Shown one piece after another: positions 52,056 to 62,686 of a stretch of 64,000 bases of DNA (positions within the stretch are counted from its first letter, which is position 1; the number at the start of each line of letters is the position of its first letter). Below the pieces are notes generated by a model. The model was not told where the DNA came from and ran no database searches. It saw nothing but the letters and a program-made list of their open reading frames with translations. The translations under genes were made by a program, and so were the position numbers. This stretch comes from Mesorhizobium sp. M8A.F.Ca.ET.218.01.1.1. GTDB lineage: Bacteria > Pseudomonadota > Alphaproteobacteria > Rhizobiales > Rhizobiaceae. Where the stretch lies: contig NZ_SRUZ01000007.1 in the NCBI RefSeq assembly GCF_004791165.1, positions 1 to 64,000 on the forward strand, in the 5' to 3' direction.

Positions 52056-53057
52056 ATGTTCGGCGATCATCTGGCTCTGGTCCTGATCAACCTTCTGGGG
52101 CTCGTCGGCATTGCCGTGTGGTATTTCCAGGGCCGTGGGCGGCCCATGGGGCGCCTGATCGTCCAGATTCTGTTCTTCGCCGGCATGACGGCGGTGCTCG
52201 GCTTCAGCGATATCCTGCCGCATTGGATGGGCGAGGCGGATCTACAAGGCTCCGGCGCATATCTGGCGAAGTCGGCGCGCGTCCTCTGGTGGACGCATCT
52301 TGCCTGGACGCTTGTCGGCTTTGTGCGCCTTTACATCGTTCTGGAGCACCGACCGCAAGAGGCGCGCCTGCTCCAGGACCTTGTCGTCGCCGCCATCTAT
52401 CTCGGCGTGGCGCTGTCGATAACAGGCTTCGTCTTTGGCGCTCCCATCGGAACGCTGGCGGCAACGTCGGGCGTGGTTGCGATCATTGTCGGGCTTGCGC
52501 TGCAGAATACGCTTGGCGACGTCTTCTCCGGTATTGCGCTGACGCTGGGCCAACCCTTCACGCTCGGCGACTGGATCATGCTGAGCGACGGCACGGAAGG
52601 ACGTGTCGTCGAGACAACTTGGCGTTCCACGCATCTGCTTACGGGTGCGAACAATATCGTCGTCCTGCCAAACAGCGTGTTGGCGAAGCTGAGCCTGACC
52701 AATCTCAGCCGTCCCGACGAGAGGCAGCAATTGACCCTGGCCGTGCGGCTTGCGGCCACGCACGCGCCGCACGTCATCGAGGAGGCCATGCATGCGGCTC
52801 TGCGGAACTGCCAACGGATCGTCAAGGAGCCGGCACCGCTTGTCGCGCTCAAGGAGATCGACGCGGCGGCCATCGGGATGGACCTGCTTTTTTGCGTCGC
52901 CGGTCCGGGCGACCGGTTGCTTGCGAGGAACGAGGTGATCGACCTTGTCCATCGTCATTGCGAGGCGAACGGCCTGTCGCTTGCGATGTCGCCCCAAAGC
53001 TACGCCATCATGCCGCCGGCGACGGCAGGCCAGCCGCTGGCGCGGATCATGCGTTAA
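52056..53057 (+). CDS. MscS-type mechanosensitive ion channel
   Basis: A 333-residue small-conductance channel. N-terminal membrane segments (LALVLINLLGLVGIAVWYF, LIVQILFFAGMTAVLGFSD, VVAAIYLGVALSITGFVFG) are followed by the pore helix (TSGVVAIIVGLALQNTLGDV) and the beta domain (GDWIMLSDGTEGRVVETTWR, NNIVVLPNSVLAKLSLTN). It would release solutes upon osmotic downshock. GGAGG precedes ATG 52056. Last gene of the AhpD-like operon; the link with redox proteins is unexplained. Confidence 0.9.
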   Translation: MFGDHLALVLINLLGLVGIAVWYFQGRGRPMGRLIVQILFFAGMTAVLGFSDILPHWMGEADLQGSGAYLAKSARVLWWTHLAWTLVGFVRLYIVLEHRPQEARLLQDLVVAAIYLGVALSITGFVFGAPIGTLAATSGVVAIIVGLALQNTLGDVFSGIALTLGQPFTLGDWIMLSDGTEGRVVETTWRSTHLLTGANNIVVLPNSVLAKLSLTNLSRPDERQQLTLAVRLAATHAPHVIEEAMHAALRNCQRIVKEPAPLVALKEIDAAAIGMDLLFCVAGPGDRLLARNEVIDLVHRHCEANGLSLAMSPQSYAIMPPATAGQPLARIMR

Positions 53058-53060
53058 TGC

Positions 53061-53549
53061 TCACCCGGCGCGCTCCAGTACCCATTCGAAGCTGTTTTTC
53101 CAGAGCTCCGCCGGAATCTCCTGCGCCAGCGCTTCGGTGAGGTCGGAAAGCCTGACACCGCGCAATTTTGCCCGCCAGGCTTCGTCGGCTTCCCACATGA
53201 TGCGCGACACCGCGCAAGGGCCGCTTTCACAATAGCCCTGAGGGCGGCACGGGTTGTTTGCACGGATGTTGCTGCACACAAACGTACGCGCCTTGCCCTC
53301 CACCGCCTCCACGATGTCCAGGAAGGTCAGTTCGGCCGGTGTCCGTGCCAGCCGGTATCCACCCGAAGGGCCGAGCGTCGTATGAACGAGGCCTGCCTGC
53401 GACAGGCTTTGCAACGCCTTGGAAAGATATTCCTTGGGAAGGCCGTGGAATTCGGCAAGCGCCTTTGTGGAGAGATAGCGTCCCTCGGGCAGACCGGCGA
53501 GAATGGCGCAGCAGTGCAGTGCCCATTCGACTTGGCTTTTCAGGATCAT
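53061..53549 (-). CDS. Rrf2 family regulator with Cys cluster
   Basis: A 162-residue Rrf2 regulator. The winged HTH is STKALAEFHGLPKEYLSKAL then GLVHTTLGPSGGYRLARTP. Cys 92, 101, 107 and 112 (VCSNIRANNPCRPQGYCESG, PC) occur where NsrR/IscR-type proteins bind an iron-sulfur cluster, so it may sense NO, redox state or iron. It is convergent with the MscS gene (3-base gap). Its own promoter has the sequence shared with the AhpD-like operon, which points to negative autoregulation and control of that operon. Confidence 0.9.
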   Translation of the reverse strand: MILKSQVEWALHCCAILAGLPEGRYLSTKALAEFHGLPKEYLSKALQSLSQAGLVHTTLGPSGGYRLARTPAELTFLDIVEAVEGKARTFVCSNIRANNPCRPQGYCESGPCAVSRIMWEADEAWRAKLRGVRLSDLTEALAQEIPAELWKNSFEWVLERAG

Positions 53550-53582
53550 CCACGGGTTCCGGGTCGATGCCGACCAACTCTA

Positions 53583-53602
53583 TTAAGGATATGAAATATC
53601 CC
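53583..53602. promoter_or_regulatory. operator-like palindrome upstream of the Rrf2 gene
   Basis: TTAAGGATATGAAATATCCC contains the near-palindrome GGATAT GAA ATATCC. It is 34-53 bases upstream of the Rrf2 start codon and matches 50163-50182 at 16 of 20 positions, placing the same element at both ends of the regulated segment. Confidence 0.7.
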
Positions 53603-53884
53603 TATTCTGCCATGGTGTAAACAGACAGGTTCTGGTGGGAGGGTTCAGCCGTTGTCGTCCCAAGGCGGCTTGTTGGCGTGATAGGCGCAACGGCGCTATC
53701 CCGGGGGCTGGAAGTACAGGGCCTAAGCGCCGGAATGCGGGTCGATGCCGTAGGGATGGACGGGGTAGCCGGGTCCGATGGCGCATCGTCTCCCGCTGAC
53801 ATGGCGGGTGGACGAAGGGCGGCATGGCGGCTACCTTTTCGAGCCCGCGATCAGATCGCGCGGCGCAACTGGTCGCCGGGAGTT

Positions 53885-55015
53885 GTGCTGTTGAGAAGTG
53901 TTGCTTCGTGGCTGATGGCGCTGATCATCATGGCCGTGGCCGCGTGTGTCGGGGCGGGCGCCGCCGTCGCCCAGACACAAACGCCCGCCGACCTGCCTTT
54001 GCCGTCGGACGTGGCATCGAAGGACATATCGGTCGGAATGAAGGTCGCGCCGCCCTTCGCCTTCAAGCTGCAGGACGGCACCTGGTCCGGATTGAGCATC
54101 GACCTCTGGCAGAAAATAGCCGGGCGGCTCAACCTGCGCTTCCACTATGTCGAAGTGCCTAGCGTGCAGGACCAGATCGATGGCGTTGTCGGCGGCAAGT
54201 TCGATGTGGCGATGGCCGCGATCACGGTCACGGCCGACCGCGAAAAGACTGTCGACTTCACGCAGCCCTTTTTCACGACCGGGCTCGGCATCGCCACACC
54301 GCTCAACAGCCAGCCGTCGTGGCGGCCGATTTTGCGCGCGCTGACCTCGTTCGGCTTCCTGCAGGCGGTGCTGGCGCTGATCGTCATCTCGGTCGTGGTC
54401 GGCGTGCTGATCTGGATGTTCGAACGCCGCCACAATGACGATTTCGGCGGCGGCGTTGCCAAGGGCCTGTTTTCCAGCATGTGGTGGTCGACGATCGCCG
54501 CGACCCAGGCCAGCACAGGCGATTTCGGTCCGCGAACCGTGCCGGGACGCGTGCTCGCCGCGCTCTGGATGATGGGATCGATCATCGCCATCGCGGTGTT
54601 CACCGCGGGCGTCACATCGGTGCTGACCGTGACGCAGATGGAAGGCATGGTGCAGGGCGAAAGCGACCTCGGCACGGTCAGGGTCGGCGCCGTGCGGAAT
54701 TCCTCGACCGCGTCCTATCTGGATTCGACCCATATCCGGCATCAGGACTTTGCCACCGTCCAGCAGGGCCTGGACACGCTGCGCGCCGGCAAGATCGATG
54801 CGCTGGTCCACGACAAGCCGCTGCTTGGCTGGCTGGTCGGACAGAACTATGGCGCGAGCCTGCAGGTCCTCGACGCGACGTTCGACCAGCAGCAATATGC
54901 CATCGCACTGCCGCTCGGCAGCCGGCTGCGCAAGCCGCTCGATATCGCCCTGCTGCAAACCTTGGAAAGCGACTGGTGGAAACAGGCCGTCTTCCAGTAT
55001 CTGGGCGAGAAATAG
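53885..55015 (+). CDS. GluR0-like glutamate-receptor-type ligand-gated channel
   Basis: A 376-residue protein. After a signal peptide (LRSVASWLMALIIMAVAACV ... AVA) comes SBP_bac_3 lobe 1 (ISVGMKVAPPFAFKLQDGTW, FDVAMAAITVTADREKTVDF), then a membrane segment (FLQAVLALIVISVVVGVLIW), a re-entrant pore (SMWWSTIAATQASTGDFGPR), another membrane segment (ALWMMGSIIAIAVFTAGVTS), and the rest of the binding domain (AVRNSSTASYLDSTHIRH ... YAIALPLGSRLRKPL). This split arrangement is that of prokaryotic ionotropic glutamate receptors. The start is uncertain: GTG 53885 fits the signal peptide; the frame stays open back to 53678. Confidence 0.82.
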   Translation: MLLRSVASWLMALIIMAVAACVGAGAAVAQTQTPADLPLPSDVASKDISVGMKVAPPFAFKLQDGTWSGLSIDLWQKIAGRLNLRFHYVEVPSVQDQIDGVVGGKFDVAMAAITVTADREKTVDFTQPFFTTGLGIATPLNSQPSWRPILRALTSFGFLQAVLALIVISVVVGVLIWMFERRHNDDFGGGVAKGLFSSMWWSTIAATQASTGDFGPRTVPGRVLAALWMMGSIIAIAVFTAGVTSVLTVTQMEGMVQGESDLGTVRVGAVRNSSTASYLDSTHIRHQDFATVQQGLDTLRAGKIDALVHDKPLLGWLVGQNYGASLQVLDATFDQQQYAIALPLGSRLRKPLDIALLQTLESDWWKQAVFQYLGEK

Positions 55016-55030
55016 GCTGTCGGCATGAGA

Positions 55031-55078
55031 AGGGCGGACCGCTCGCGGCATTGCGCGCAAGAAAAGCCGCCCTTTTTT
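55031..55078 (+). terminator. intrinsic terminator of the receptor-channel gene
   Basis: AGGGCGG (55031-55037) pairs with CCGCCCT (55067-55073), followed by six T. The 29-base loop contains further GC-rich pairing. It lies 15 bases past the stop codon. Confidence 0.7.
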
Positions 55079-55108
55079 AAGACTGGTTTTCTGGGATGAT
55101 GGTTGCCG

Positions 55109-55420
55109 TCACTGGTTGAGGTCGACCGGTGTCACACCAAGCAGCTTCAGGGCGTTGGCGTAAGTCCGGATGCCTTGCGCCTGCTTGCTCTCGGCACAGA
55201 ACCGGTTCGCCCTGTCCTGCAGTGCCGTCGCCTGCGCGATCTGGCTCGCACTGGCGCCGGGTTCGGCCTTGGTCCGGATGGCGCCGTCGAGCTGAAGACC
55301 GAGCCGGCTGCAATATTCGCTGCGGGTGACCGCCGCCTCCGCGCCCGACTGCGCGACGGCAAGCATGGCAAGCGACATGCCCGTCAGGGCACCCATCCAT
55401 CCGGCCGAACGTCGTTGCAT
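55109..55420 (-). CDS. small exported protein with three Cys, function unknown
   Basis: A 103-residue protein with a signal peptide (GWMGALTGMSLAMLAVAQSG, cleavage after AEA near 29). The mature part is helical with Cys in SEYCSRLG and NRFCAES, and ends NALKLLGVTPVDLNQ. Family is not recognised; helical Cys-paired small periplasmic proteins of rhizobia share this look. It is on the opposite strand to the receptor-like gene and may be single. Confidence 0.7.
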   Translation of the reverse strand: MQRRSAGWMGALTGMSLAMLAVAQSGAEAAVTRSEYCSRLGLQLDGAIRTKAEPGASASQIAQATALQDRANRFCAESKQAQGIRTYANALKLLGVTPVDLNQ

Positions 55421-55552
55421 TGCAGGCGAGATCCCGTTGCGTTGTCTGGCGGCCGCAGCCCGGCCGCCACGGGATGGTTATCGCAGACGATCTTTTCGCC
55501 AGTTTTTCCCGGATGTTGAATCTTGTTTCTGAAGTGTGTCTGGAGGCCGGGT

Positions 55553-55873
55553 TCACACTTCGTCGGCGTCGAACAGCAGCATCGTCAGATCGTCGTCGCC
55601 TGGGGCCAATATCCGCCGGTCGGCGGCACAGGCAACGCCGACTTCGCTGGCGAACGCGGCACGGATGTCGTCGAGACTGTCGAAATACAATGTCCCCACC
55701 AGATACGGCATCTCGCCCGCCGAAAGCTTGACGATCGGCCGCCTGCTGACATCGTAGCGCCGCAGGCCGGGAAGCTTTTTGGCCAGCGGTATATGAACGT
55801 CGAAATAGTGCCGGTCGAAGGCGGCCGGATCGGCCGGGGTTTTGTAGATCACGAGCATCTTGGCCATTGCCAT
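55553..55873 (-). CDS. EthD family protein
   Basis: A 106-residue EthD-type protein (alpha/beta barrel dimer of the ethyl-tert-butyl-ether degradation family): MLVIYKTPADPAAFDRHYFD, HIPLAKKLPGLRRYDVSRRP, YLVGTLYFDSLDDIRAAFAS. AGGACAGGACC lies directly before ATG 55873. The family is widespread and usually has no known substrate. Confidence 0.87.
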   Translation of the reverse strand: MAMAKMLVIYKTPADPAAFDRHYFDVHIPLAKKLPGLRRYDVSRRPIVKLSAGEMPYLVGTLYFDSLDDIRAAFASEVGVACAADRRILAPGDDDLTMLLFDADEV

Positions 55874-56122
55874 GGTCCTGTCCTGTTGGCGTTGCTGGTC
55901 GGGCCGTGCGGGCCGCCGCGCCAAAGTCGTTCGACGAAGGTGGATTTCGACAAGCGAATGATTTTTGACTGCGCGGCTGGAAAGCCGACCTTGGGCGGCC
56001 TATCGGCGCGCCCCCGTTCGCGCATACCCGCTGCGGCGCTTCTGCCTCTTCCCCCGGCACTGTCATTCGCGTAAGGGCGCGGGCAAATCCCTTCCATTCG
56101 GCTTGAGCCTCCCGGAACTATC

Positions 56123-57745
<1,623 letters not shown>

Positions 57746-57767
57746 GCGGGTTGGGGCGGGCGCCGTT

Positions 57768-58205
57768 CTAAAGCAGTCCGTGTTTCCTGAATTCGGCCTG
57801 CTCGTCCCCGCTGATCCAGCCGAACACCTTGAGCTTGCCGTCACGCCTTTCCAGGAGATAACTGACCTCGAAATCAATGGTAATGAGCGCCGCCTTCTTG
57901 TTCTGGTACTCTCCGGCCCATTGCACCTTTGCCACGCAGTGGTCTCGATCGATCGGCGTCACGGACACGTCCTTGCACGTCATCTTCCTGGCGCCGATTG
58001 TCCTGTAGCCCTCGAAGCCCTTCTTCATGATTTCGATCAGTTGCTTGCCGTTTTCGCCGGCCATGACCGCGCCAGGGGTGACGGAGATGAAGGCGGACGA
58101 ATAGATGTCGGCGACATCCTTCAAATCGGCTTCGGGCAACAGCGCGTCATTGTAGAATTCCGCATAGGCCGCGAAGAATTTCGCGACCTCGGTTTCGGCG
58201 ATCAT
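57768..58205 (-). CDS. NTF2/SnoaL-like domain protein
   Basis: A 145-residue protein with the NTF2-like cone fold pattern: EVAKFFAAYAEFYNDALLPE, YSSAFISVTPGAVMAGENGK, HCVAKVQWAGEYQNKKAALI, FEVSYLLERRDGKLKVFGWI. Such proteins are enzymes or small-molecule binders of diverse function. ATG 58205 is preferred because the family starts there. Function unknown. It is convergent with the ABC-F gene. Confidence 0.78.
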   Translation of the reverse strand: MIAETEVAKFFAAYAEFYNDALLPEADLKDVADIYSSAFISVTPGAVMAGENGKQLIEIMKKGFEGYRTIGARKMTCKDVSVTPIDRDHCVAKVQWAGEYQNKKAALITIDFEVSYLLERRDGKLKVFGWISGDEQAEFRKHGLL

Positions 58206-58290
58206 CGTCTTGCTCTCCCCTGAACCGCCGGTTCGCTGTTTCACAAAACGGTGAACAGCTCGACGCAATTCCGGACGGGAAAGGACGCTC

Positions 58291-58731
58291 CTATCTCAGC
58301 GAGATGGCCAGCCCGCTCAGGTCGGCGTTGACCTGCAGGCCCACCTGTTTGCCCGTGAGTTGGAGCTGGGCGCCCTTGTCGTTTGTCATAACGATCACCT
58401 GGGCGCCTTTGCCGAGCGTGCCGCCGCCGCCGGCCGCGCCGTAGACGCCGGTCACGTCCCGCGCGCGCCTGATGTGGCGCACGGTGCCGCGGAAATAGGT
58501 CTTGGAGACGCCGAAGGCGAGGCCGCCCGAGACGCCGCCGATCGAGATGGGATAGCTTTTACCATGGAAGGTGAACGTCCCTTCGCCACCGGAGCCGCCG
58601 ACGAAGAACGCCGCCTTGTAGACGGAGAAACGGATCGTGCCGCTGTCGGCATGCGCGGCGCTGGCCAAGCTGACGCCCACGGTGGCGATGGCGGCAACGG
58701 CGATTGAACGAAATCCGGATGAAATTTTCAT
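58291..58731 (-). CDS. exported beta-rich protein, function unknown
   Basis: A 146-residue protein with a signal peptide (RSIAVAAIATVGVSLASAAH, cleavage near 28). The mature part is Gly-rich and beta-rich: FFVGGSGGEGTFTFHGKSYP, ISIGGVSGGLAFGVSKTYFR, GAAGGGGTLGKGAQVIVMTN. It recalls DUF1134/EipA-like or related small periplasmic beta proteins of Rhizobiales but I cannot assign it firmly. It precedes the NTF2-like gene on the same strand. Confidence 0.68.
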   Translation of the reverse strand: MKISSGFRSIAVAAIATVGVSLASAAHADSGTIRFSVYKAAFFVGGSGGEGTFTFHGKSYPISIGGVSGGLAFGVSKTYFRGTVRHIRRARDVTGVYGAAGGGGTLGKGAQVIVMTNDKGAQLQLTGKQVGLQVNADLSGLAISLR

Positions 58732-59057
58732 GACGAGAGCTCCTCAAAGATCGCCGCTTATCCATCGGCCTGGTACGACGCATATCAAAGTCTTAGCAGA
58801 ACAGTCTTGCCCCGGCTTTGGTTCCAAGCACAACTTTTCGTTTCGATCCAATCGCGGCTTTTGGATGACTGACGACGGATGACCGTTTCTGGCGCGAACC
58901 AGACATCGTGTCCGAACACATTTTCGCTATCGACACACAGCGGTCGATTTTCGTAAAGGGCGAATGGCGGTGTTGGCCGGCGACCTGCCCATCGGGCCAT
59001 GTCCTTGTGGGGTGGGAGTTCCGTGTGCTGTCCACAAAGGTTGGGAAAGGCTTCGGG

Positions 59058-59423
59058 ATGAGAATTGCGATGGGGCTTGCAATGTCCGCGTTGGCCGCGA
59101 CGATGGCTGGATGCGCGACCTCTCCGGTCGACTATGGAGCCTCGCTTTCGCAGCAGGACCAGAAATGGGCGACGCCGCAATGCCAGCAAGCCCGGGCGGC
59201 GGCTTCGGACTACGCGGTCCGCGAAAAAACGCATCCGGGCTGGGAATTCGTCGCTCTTGGCCCCTATGGATTGGGAATCATAGCGGCCACCAAGGAGCAG
59301 GAGCAGAAGCAGCGAAAGCGGCTCGCCCGCGACGTGCATCTGCAATGTTCGAGCCTGCCGCTGCCGCAGGAATTGCAGGGCGACCTGGGGCCTGCCGGCC
59401 CAGACAAGGCGAAATATCCATAA
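59058..59423 (+). CDS. small lipoprotein
   Basis: A 121-residue predicted lipoprotein: lipobox in AMSALAATMAGCATSPVDYG (Cys 18 or 19). The mature part is hydrophilic (QQDQKWATPQCQQARAAASD, KEQEQKQRKRLARDVHLQCS) with one membrane-prone patch (ALGPYGLGIIAA). GGGAAAGG lies upstream of ATG 59058. Family is not recognised; outer-membrane-anchored, role unknown. Confidence 0.72.
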   Translation: MRIAMGLAMSALAATMAGCATSPVDYGASLSQQDQKWATPQCQQARAAASDYAVREKTHPGWEFVALGPYGLGIIAATKEQEQKQRKRLARDVHLQCSSLPLPQELQGDLGPAGPDKAKYP

Positions 59424-59477
59424 CCGGGAACGAGTGCGGATACGATCCTCGACGGAAAATCGTTACGTTTTCCTGCG

Positions 59478-60188
59478 CTAGCGCAGCAGTCCTTCCGCCT
59501 CGAACGTGTCCCAGCCTTCGAGCTTTGGCGCATCGTCAGAGCCCGAATTTCTGGTCTTGCGGGCGTTGCCCGACCGCTTGCCGGCTCGCGTCAGTGCGGC
59601 CTTGCCGGCCGCGCGCCGTCTGTTCTCGGACGCTTCCTTCGCATCTTCCTCCCGCCAGGCGGTCGCCAGGTCACGGTCGAGAACGTCCTCGATGTGCCGT
59701 GGATCGAAGACGTGGAAGGTCACGGCCTTGGATCGCCCGCGCATCTTCACGGTGCGCGTGCCGATGCTTTTCAGGCGACCATCCCTGAGCCATTTGTGGC
59801 GCTCGCGTGAGGAAATGGTGAGAATGTCCTCGGCCTCGCGCGGCAGCACGGCCAGCGCTTCGATCCCTTCCAGTGTCCTGGCAATGGTTGCCGAGGCGGC
59901 CCGAAACGCATCCGCGTCGGTCTGCACCATGCGCAACACGATGCGGCCTGTCTCGGCCTTGGCGAATTTCCTCACCGTCCAAGGCAGCCTGGCCCGAACC
60001 TCGCGTTCGATCCCCTTCAAGCGCATGGAGGACCCCAGTGTCGCCGACGGCGGGAGCGGCCATTCGGCGACCATTGACGCGGTACCCGTGCCTTGCTCGG
60101 ATGCGCGACCAGCGTTCTTCGCGATTGCCGCCGCGATGCCGCTCAGGATGTTCCGCAGGGGGCCGCGCTGCTTGGCTGCAGTTTTCAT
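59478..60188 (-). CDS. HTH-containing protein, function unknown
   Basis: A 236-residue protein. A segment (REAEDILTISSRERHKWLRD, GRLKSIGTRT) has the pattern of an excisionase/MerR-like winged HTH, followed by a basic C-terminal tail (SENRRRAAGKAALTRAGKRS). The first 100 residues are helical with no known domain. DNA binding is likely from the basic tail and HTH pattern; no family name can be given. It is convergent with the lipoprotein gene, with about 55 bases between the two stops. Confidence 0.62.
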   Translation of the reverse strand: MKTAAKQRGPLRNILSGIAAAIAKNAGRASEQGTGTASMVAEWPLPPSATLGSSMRLKGIEREVRARLPWTVRKFAKAETGRIVLRMVQTDADAFRAASATIARTLEGIEALAVLPREAEDILTISSRERHKWLRDGRLKSIGTRTVKMRGRSKAVTFHVFDPRHIEDVLDRDLATAWREEDAKEASENRRRAAGKAALTRAGKRSGNARKTRNSGSDDAPKLEGWDTFEAEGLLR

Positions 60189-60526
60189 GTCTCATTTTCG
60201 CTCATCAGATGCCTGCCGTGGAACGATCATTCGCACAACAGACAACCGAAATCAGGCTCAATCAGTTCCCTGGCCATGCGCATTCCCGAGGCGCTGATCA
60301 CACTTCTCCTCGTCCCATCGACGCCCGATCGACCCTTGGAATGCACTTGGTCCGAGTCGGCGGGCGATCCTATTAACTTGAGGCGGTGTGTTGAGGGAGG
60401 GCGCCCTGGACTGCGCGGCCAGCGATAAGCAAGAAATCCGGTGCCGCTTTTGGCAAACACATCGTCCGCTGTTCCAGGATAATGTGCTGGCTGAATAAGC
60501 TTGAGACAAGACGGTTTCGAACAACA

Positions 60527-61507
60527 ATGGCCAGGCGGTTTGCGTTTCTCTTGGTTCGCGACTTCACCCTGTCGCCGCTGTCGCTGTTCATCGACACGCT
60601 GCGGCTGGCGGGCGATGAGGGTGATCGCAGCCGCAGGATAGAGTTCGACTGGGAGATCGTCGGCGAACGCGGTCTGCCGATCCGGGCGAGTTGCGGCGTC
60701 GAATTGCTGCCGACCGGGGGGATCGGCAATCCGGAGGACTTCGACAATGTCGTCGTGGTCGGCGGGCTGCTCGACACCAACCGCAGCCTGAGTTCCGAGA
60801 AGGAGGCGTTCCTGTTGCGCGCCGCCGGCAAGGGGGTGCCGCTGACGGCGCTCTGCACGGGCAGCTTCGTGCTCGCGCGCTACGGCCTGCTCGATGGCTA
60901 TAGCGCCGCCGTCAGCTGGTTCCACATCAAGGATTTCCGCAGCCGGTTCCCGGAGGTGAACGCTCATGCCGACAGCCTGTTTACCGTCGACCGGGGCCGC
61001 TCGACATGCGCCGGTGGCACCGGCGCCGCCGACCTTGCCGGCCACTTCGTGTCCCAGTTCATCGGCCAGAAGGCGGCTGAAAAGGCCGCCAAGATCCTCG
61101 TCCTCGACCGGATCAGAAGCAGCAGGGACGTGCAGCCCGTGGGCGACCTGTTTCCTGGTGCGTCGAGCCGGGCGGTGAAACGCGCTTTGCTGTTGATGGA
61201 GAGCAACCTCCAGGAGACGCTGTCGGTCGCCGAGATCGCAAGCCGCCTGAACTGCTCGCGGCGCCAGCTCGAACGGCTCTTCGGATCGGAACTGGGCATC
61301 GGCCCAATGGCCGCCTATCTGGCGCTCAGGGTGCATCATGCGAAGTCGCTGCTGGAAGGCAGCGACCTGCAGATCGGCGACATCGCCTACCGCTGCGGCT
61401 TCACCAATGCCGGCCATTTCAGCCGCGTGTTCCGCCAGCAGACCGGCATCACGCCAACGCATCTTAGGCATCCAAACCGCATGCCGGGCGGAGCCATGAT
61501 ACAATAA
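60527..61507 (+). CDS. GlxA family AraC-type regulator (DJ-1/PfpI plus HTH_18)
   Basis: A 326-residue regulator. Residues 1-185: DJ-1/PfpI-like domain with the Cys elbow ALCTGSFVLARYGLLDG. Residues about 205-320: AraC HTH (LSVAEIASRLNCSRRQLERL, IGDIAYRCGFTNAGHFSRVF). GlxA-like regulators often govern quaternary amine catabolism (choline, carnitine, glycine betaine, dimethylglycine) in rhizobia. The PotA/PotD-type transporter 25 bases downstream on the opposite strand would fit such a role. ATG 60527 is preferred over 60482. That pairing is inference. Confidence 0.92.
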   Translation: MARRFAFLLVRDFTLSPLSLFIDTLRLAGDEGDRSRRIEFDWEIVGERGLPIRASCGVELLPTGGIGNPEDFDNVVVVGGLLDTNRSLSSEKEAFLLRAAGKGVPLTALCTGSFVLARYGLLDGYSAAVSWFHIKDFRSRFPEVNAHADSLFTVDRGRSTCAGGTGAADLAGHFVSQFIGQKAAEKAAKILVLDRIRSSRDVQPVGDLFPGASSRAVKRALLLMESNLQETLSVAEIASRLNCSRRQLERLFGSELGIGPMAAYLALRVHHAKSLLEGSDLQIGDIAYRCGFTNAGHFSRVFRQQTGITPTHLRHPNRMPGGAMIQ

Positions 61508-61531
61508 AGTCCGCAACGTGACGTGCGGGGT

Positions 61532-62686
61532 CTAGGAAATCCGCCGCCCGCTGTCGTCGAGCAGGACGCAGCCCTCCGGGTCGAATCCGAGGTCGATCGC
61601 CTCGCCTTCGCGAAGCACGCGGCCAGTGATCGGCGTGTTGGCGCGGAGGCTGGTCTTGCCGCCGATGTCGATCTCGTAGATTGCGCTGCCGCCCAGATAC
61701 GAGGCCGAGACGACGCGGCCAGTGAGCCGGTTGCCGCTCGTTCCAGTACCGACCGAAAATTTCTGCGGCCGCACCACGACAGTGACCTTGCTGCCGTCGG
61801 CAAGCGGCCTTGGACACGCCACGCTGATCGTCTGGCCGGTACCGAGCACCACCGCCTGGCCGGACCTGCTCACGGTCCCGGCAAGCATGTTGGCCTTGCC
61901 GAGGAAGTCGGCGACGAAGGCGGTGGCCGGCGTCTCATAGACCTGCTCCGGAGTGCCGATCTGCTCCACCGCGCCGGCGTTCATCACCACGATGCGATCC
62001 GACATGGAGAGCGCTTCCTCCTGGTCGTGCGTGACGAAGATGGCGGTGATGCCGGTTTCCTTCTGGATCTTCTTGATCTCGACGCGCATCTCCTCGCGCA
62101 TGTTGGCGTCCAGCGCCGACAGCGGCTCGTCCAGCAGCAAGACCTGCGGCTCGAAGACGATGGCGCGGGCAAGCGCGATGCGCTGCTGCTGCCCGCCCGA
62201 CAGCTGCGAGGGCAGCTTCTTCTCGCTGCCCGGCAGCCGCACCATCTCGAGCGCCTTGCCGACCTTGCGGGCGATCTCGGGCTTCGGCACGTTGCGGTAT
62301 TTCAGGCCGAAGGCGACGTTGTCGAACACGTTCTTGTGCGGGAACAGCGCGTAGCTCTGGAAGACCAGCCCGATGTTGCGCTTGTAGATCGGGATATCAT
62401 CGACCCGCCGCCCATCGATCATGATCTGGCCGCCCGAAATGTCGACCAGGCCGGCGATGGAGCGCAGGATCGTGGTCTTGCCGCAGCCCGAGGGCCCGAG
62501 CAGGGTGACGAAGCTGCCCTTGCGGATCGAGAGCGAGAAATCGCGCACCGCGACGAACTTGCCGTAGGCGATGTCGATGTCGCGGAACTCGACCGCCGGG
62601 CTGTCTGCCTCGGCGGCCGCGCTCGCGCCGGCTGCCCCGGCCAGGACAGGCCGGGGATGGAATGTCATGTCCTGGCTGTCAGGCAC
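61532..62686 (-). CDS. ABC transporter ATP-binding protein (PotA-type)
   Basis: A 384-residue ATPase: Walker A GPSGCGKTTIL (64-74), signature LSGGQQQRIALARAIV, Walker B VLLLDEPLSALDANM and the H-loop IFVTHDQEEALSM; the C-terminal 120 residues form a TOBE/MalK-like regulatory domain. With the binding protein and the permease it forms a spermidine/putrescine- or betaine-type importer. Its start overlaps the stop of the binding protein gene by 8 bases, so they are one operon. Confidence 0.93.
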   Translation of the reverse strand: MPDSQDMTFHPRPVLAGAAGASAAAEADSPAVEFRDIDIAYGKFVAVRDFSLSIRKGSFVTLLGPSGCGKTTILRSIAGLVDISGGQIMIDGRRVDDIPIYKRNIGLVFQSYALFPHKNVFDNVAFGLKYRNVPKPEIARKVGKALEMVRLPGSEKKLPSQLSGGQQQRIALARAIVFEPQVLLLDEPLSALDANMREEMRVEIKKIQKETGITAIFVTHDQEEALSMSDRIVVMNAGAVEQIGTPEQVYETPATAFVADFLGKANMLAGTVSRSGQAVVLGTGQTISVACPRPLADGSKVTVVVRPQKFSVGTGTSGNRLTGRVVSASYLGGSAIYEIDIGGKTSLRANTPITGRVLREGEAIDLGFDPEGCVLLDDSGRRIS

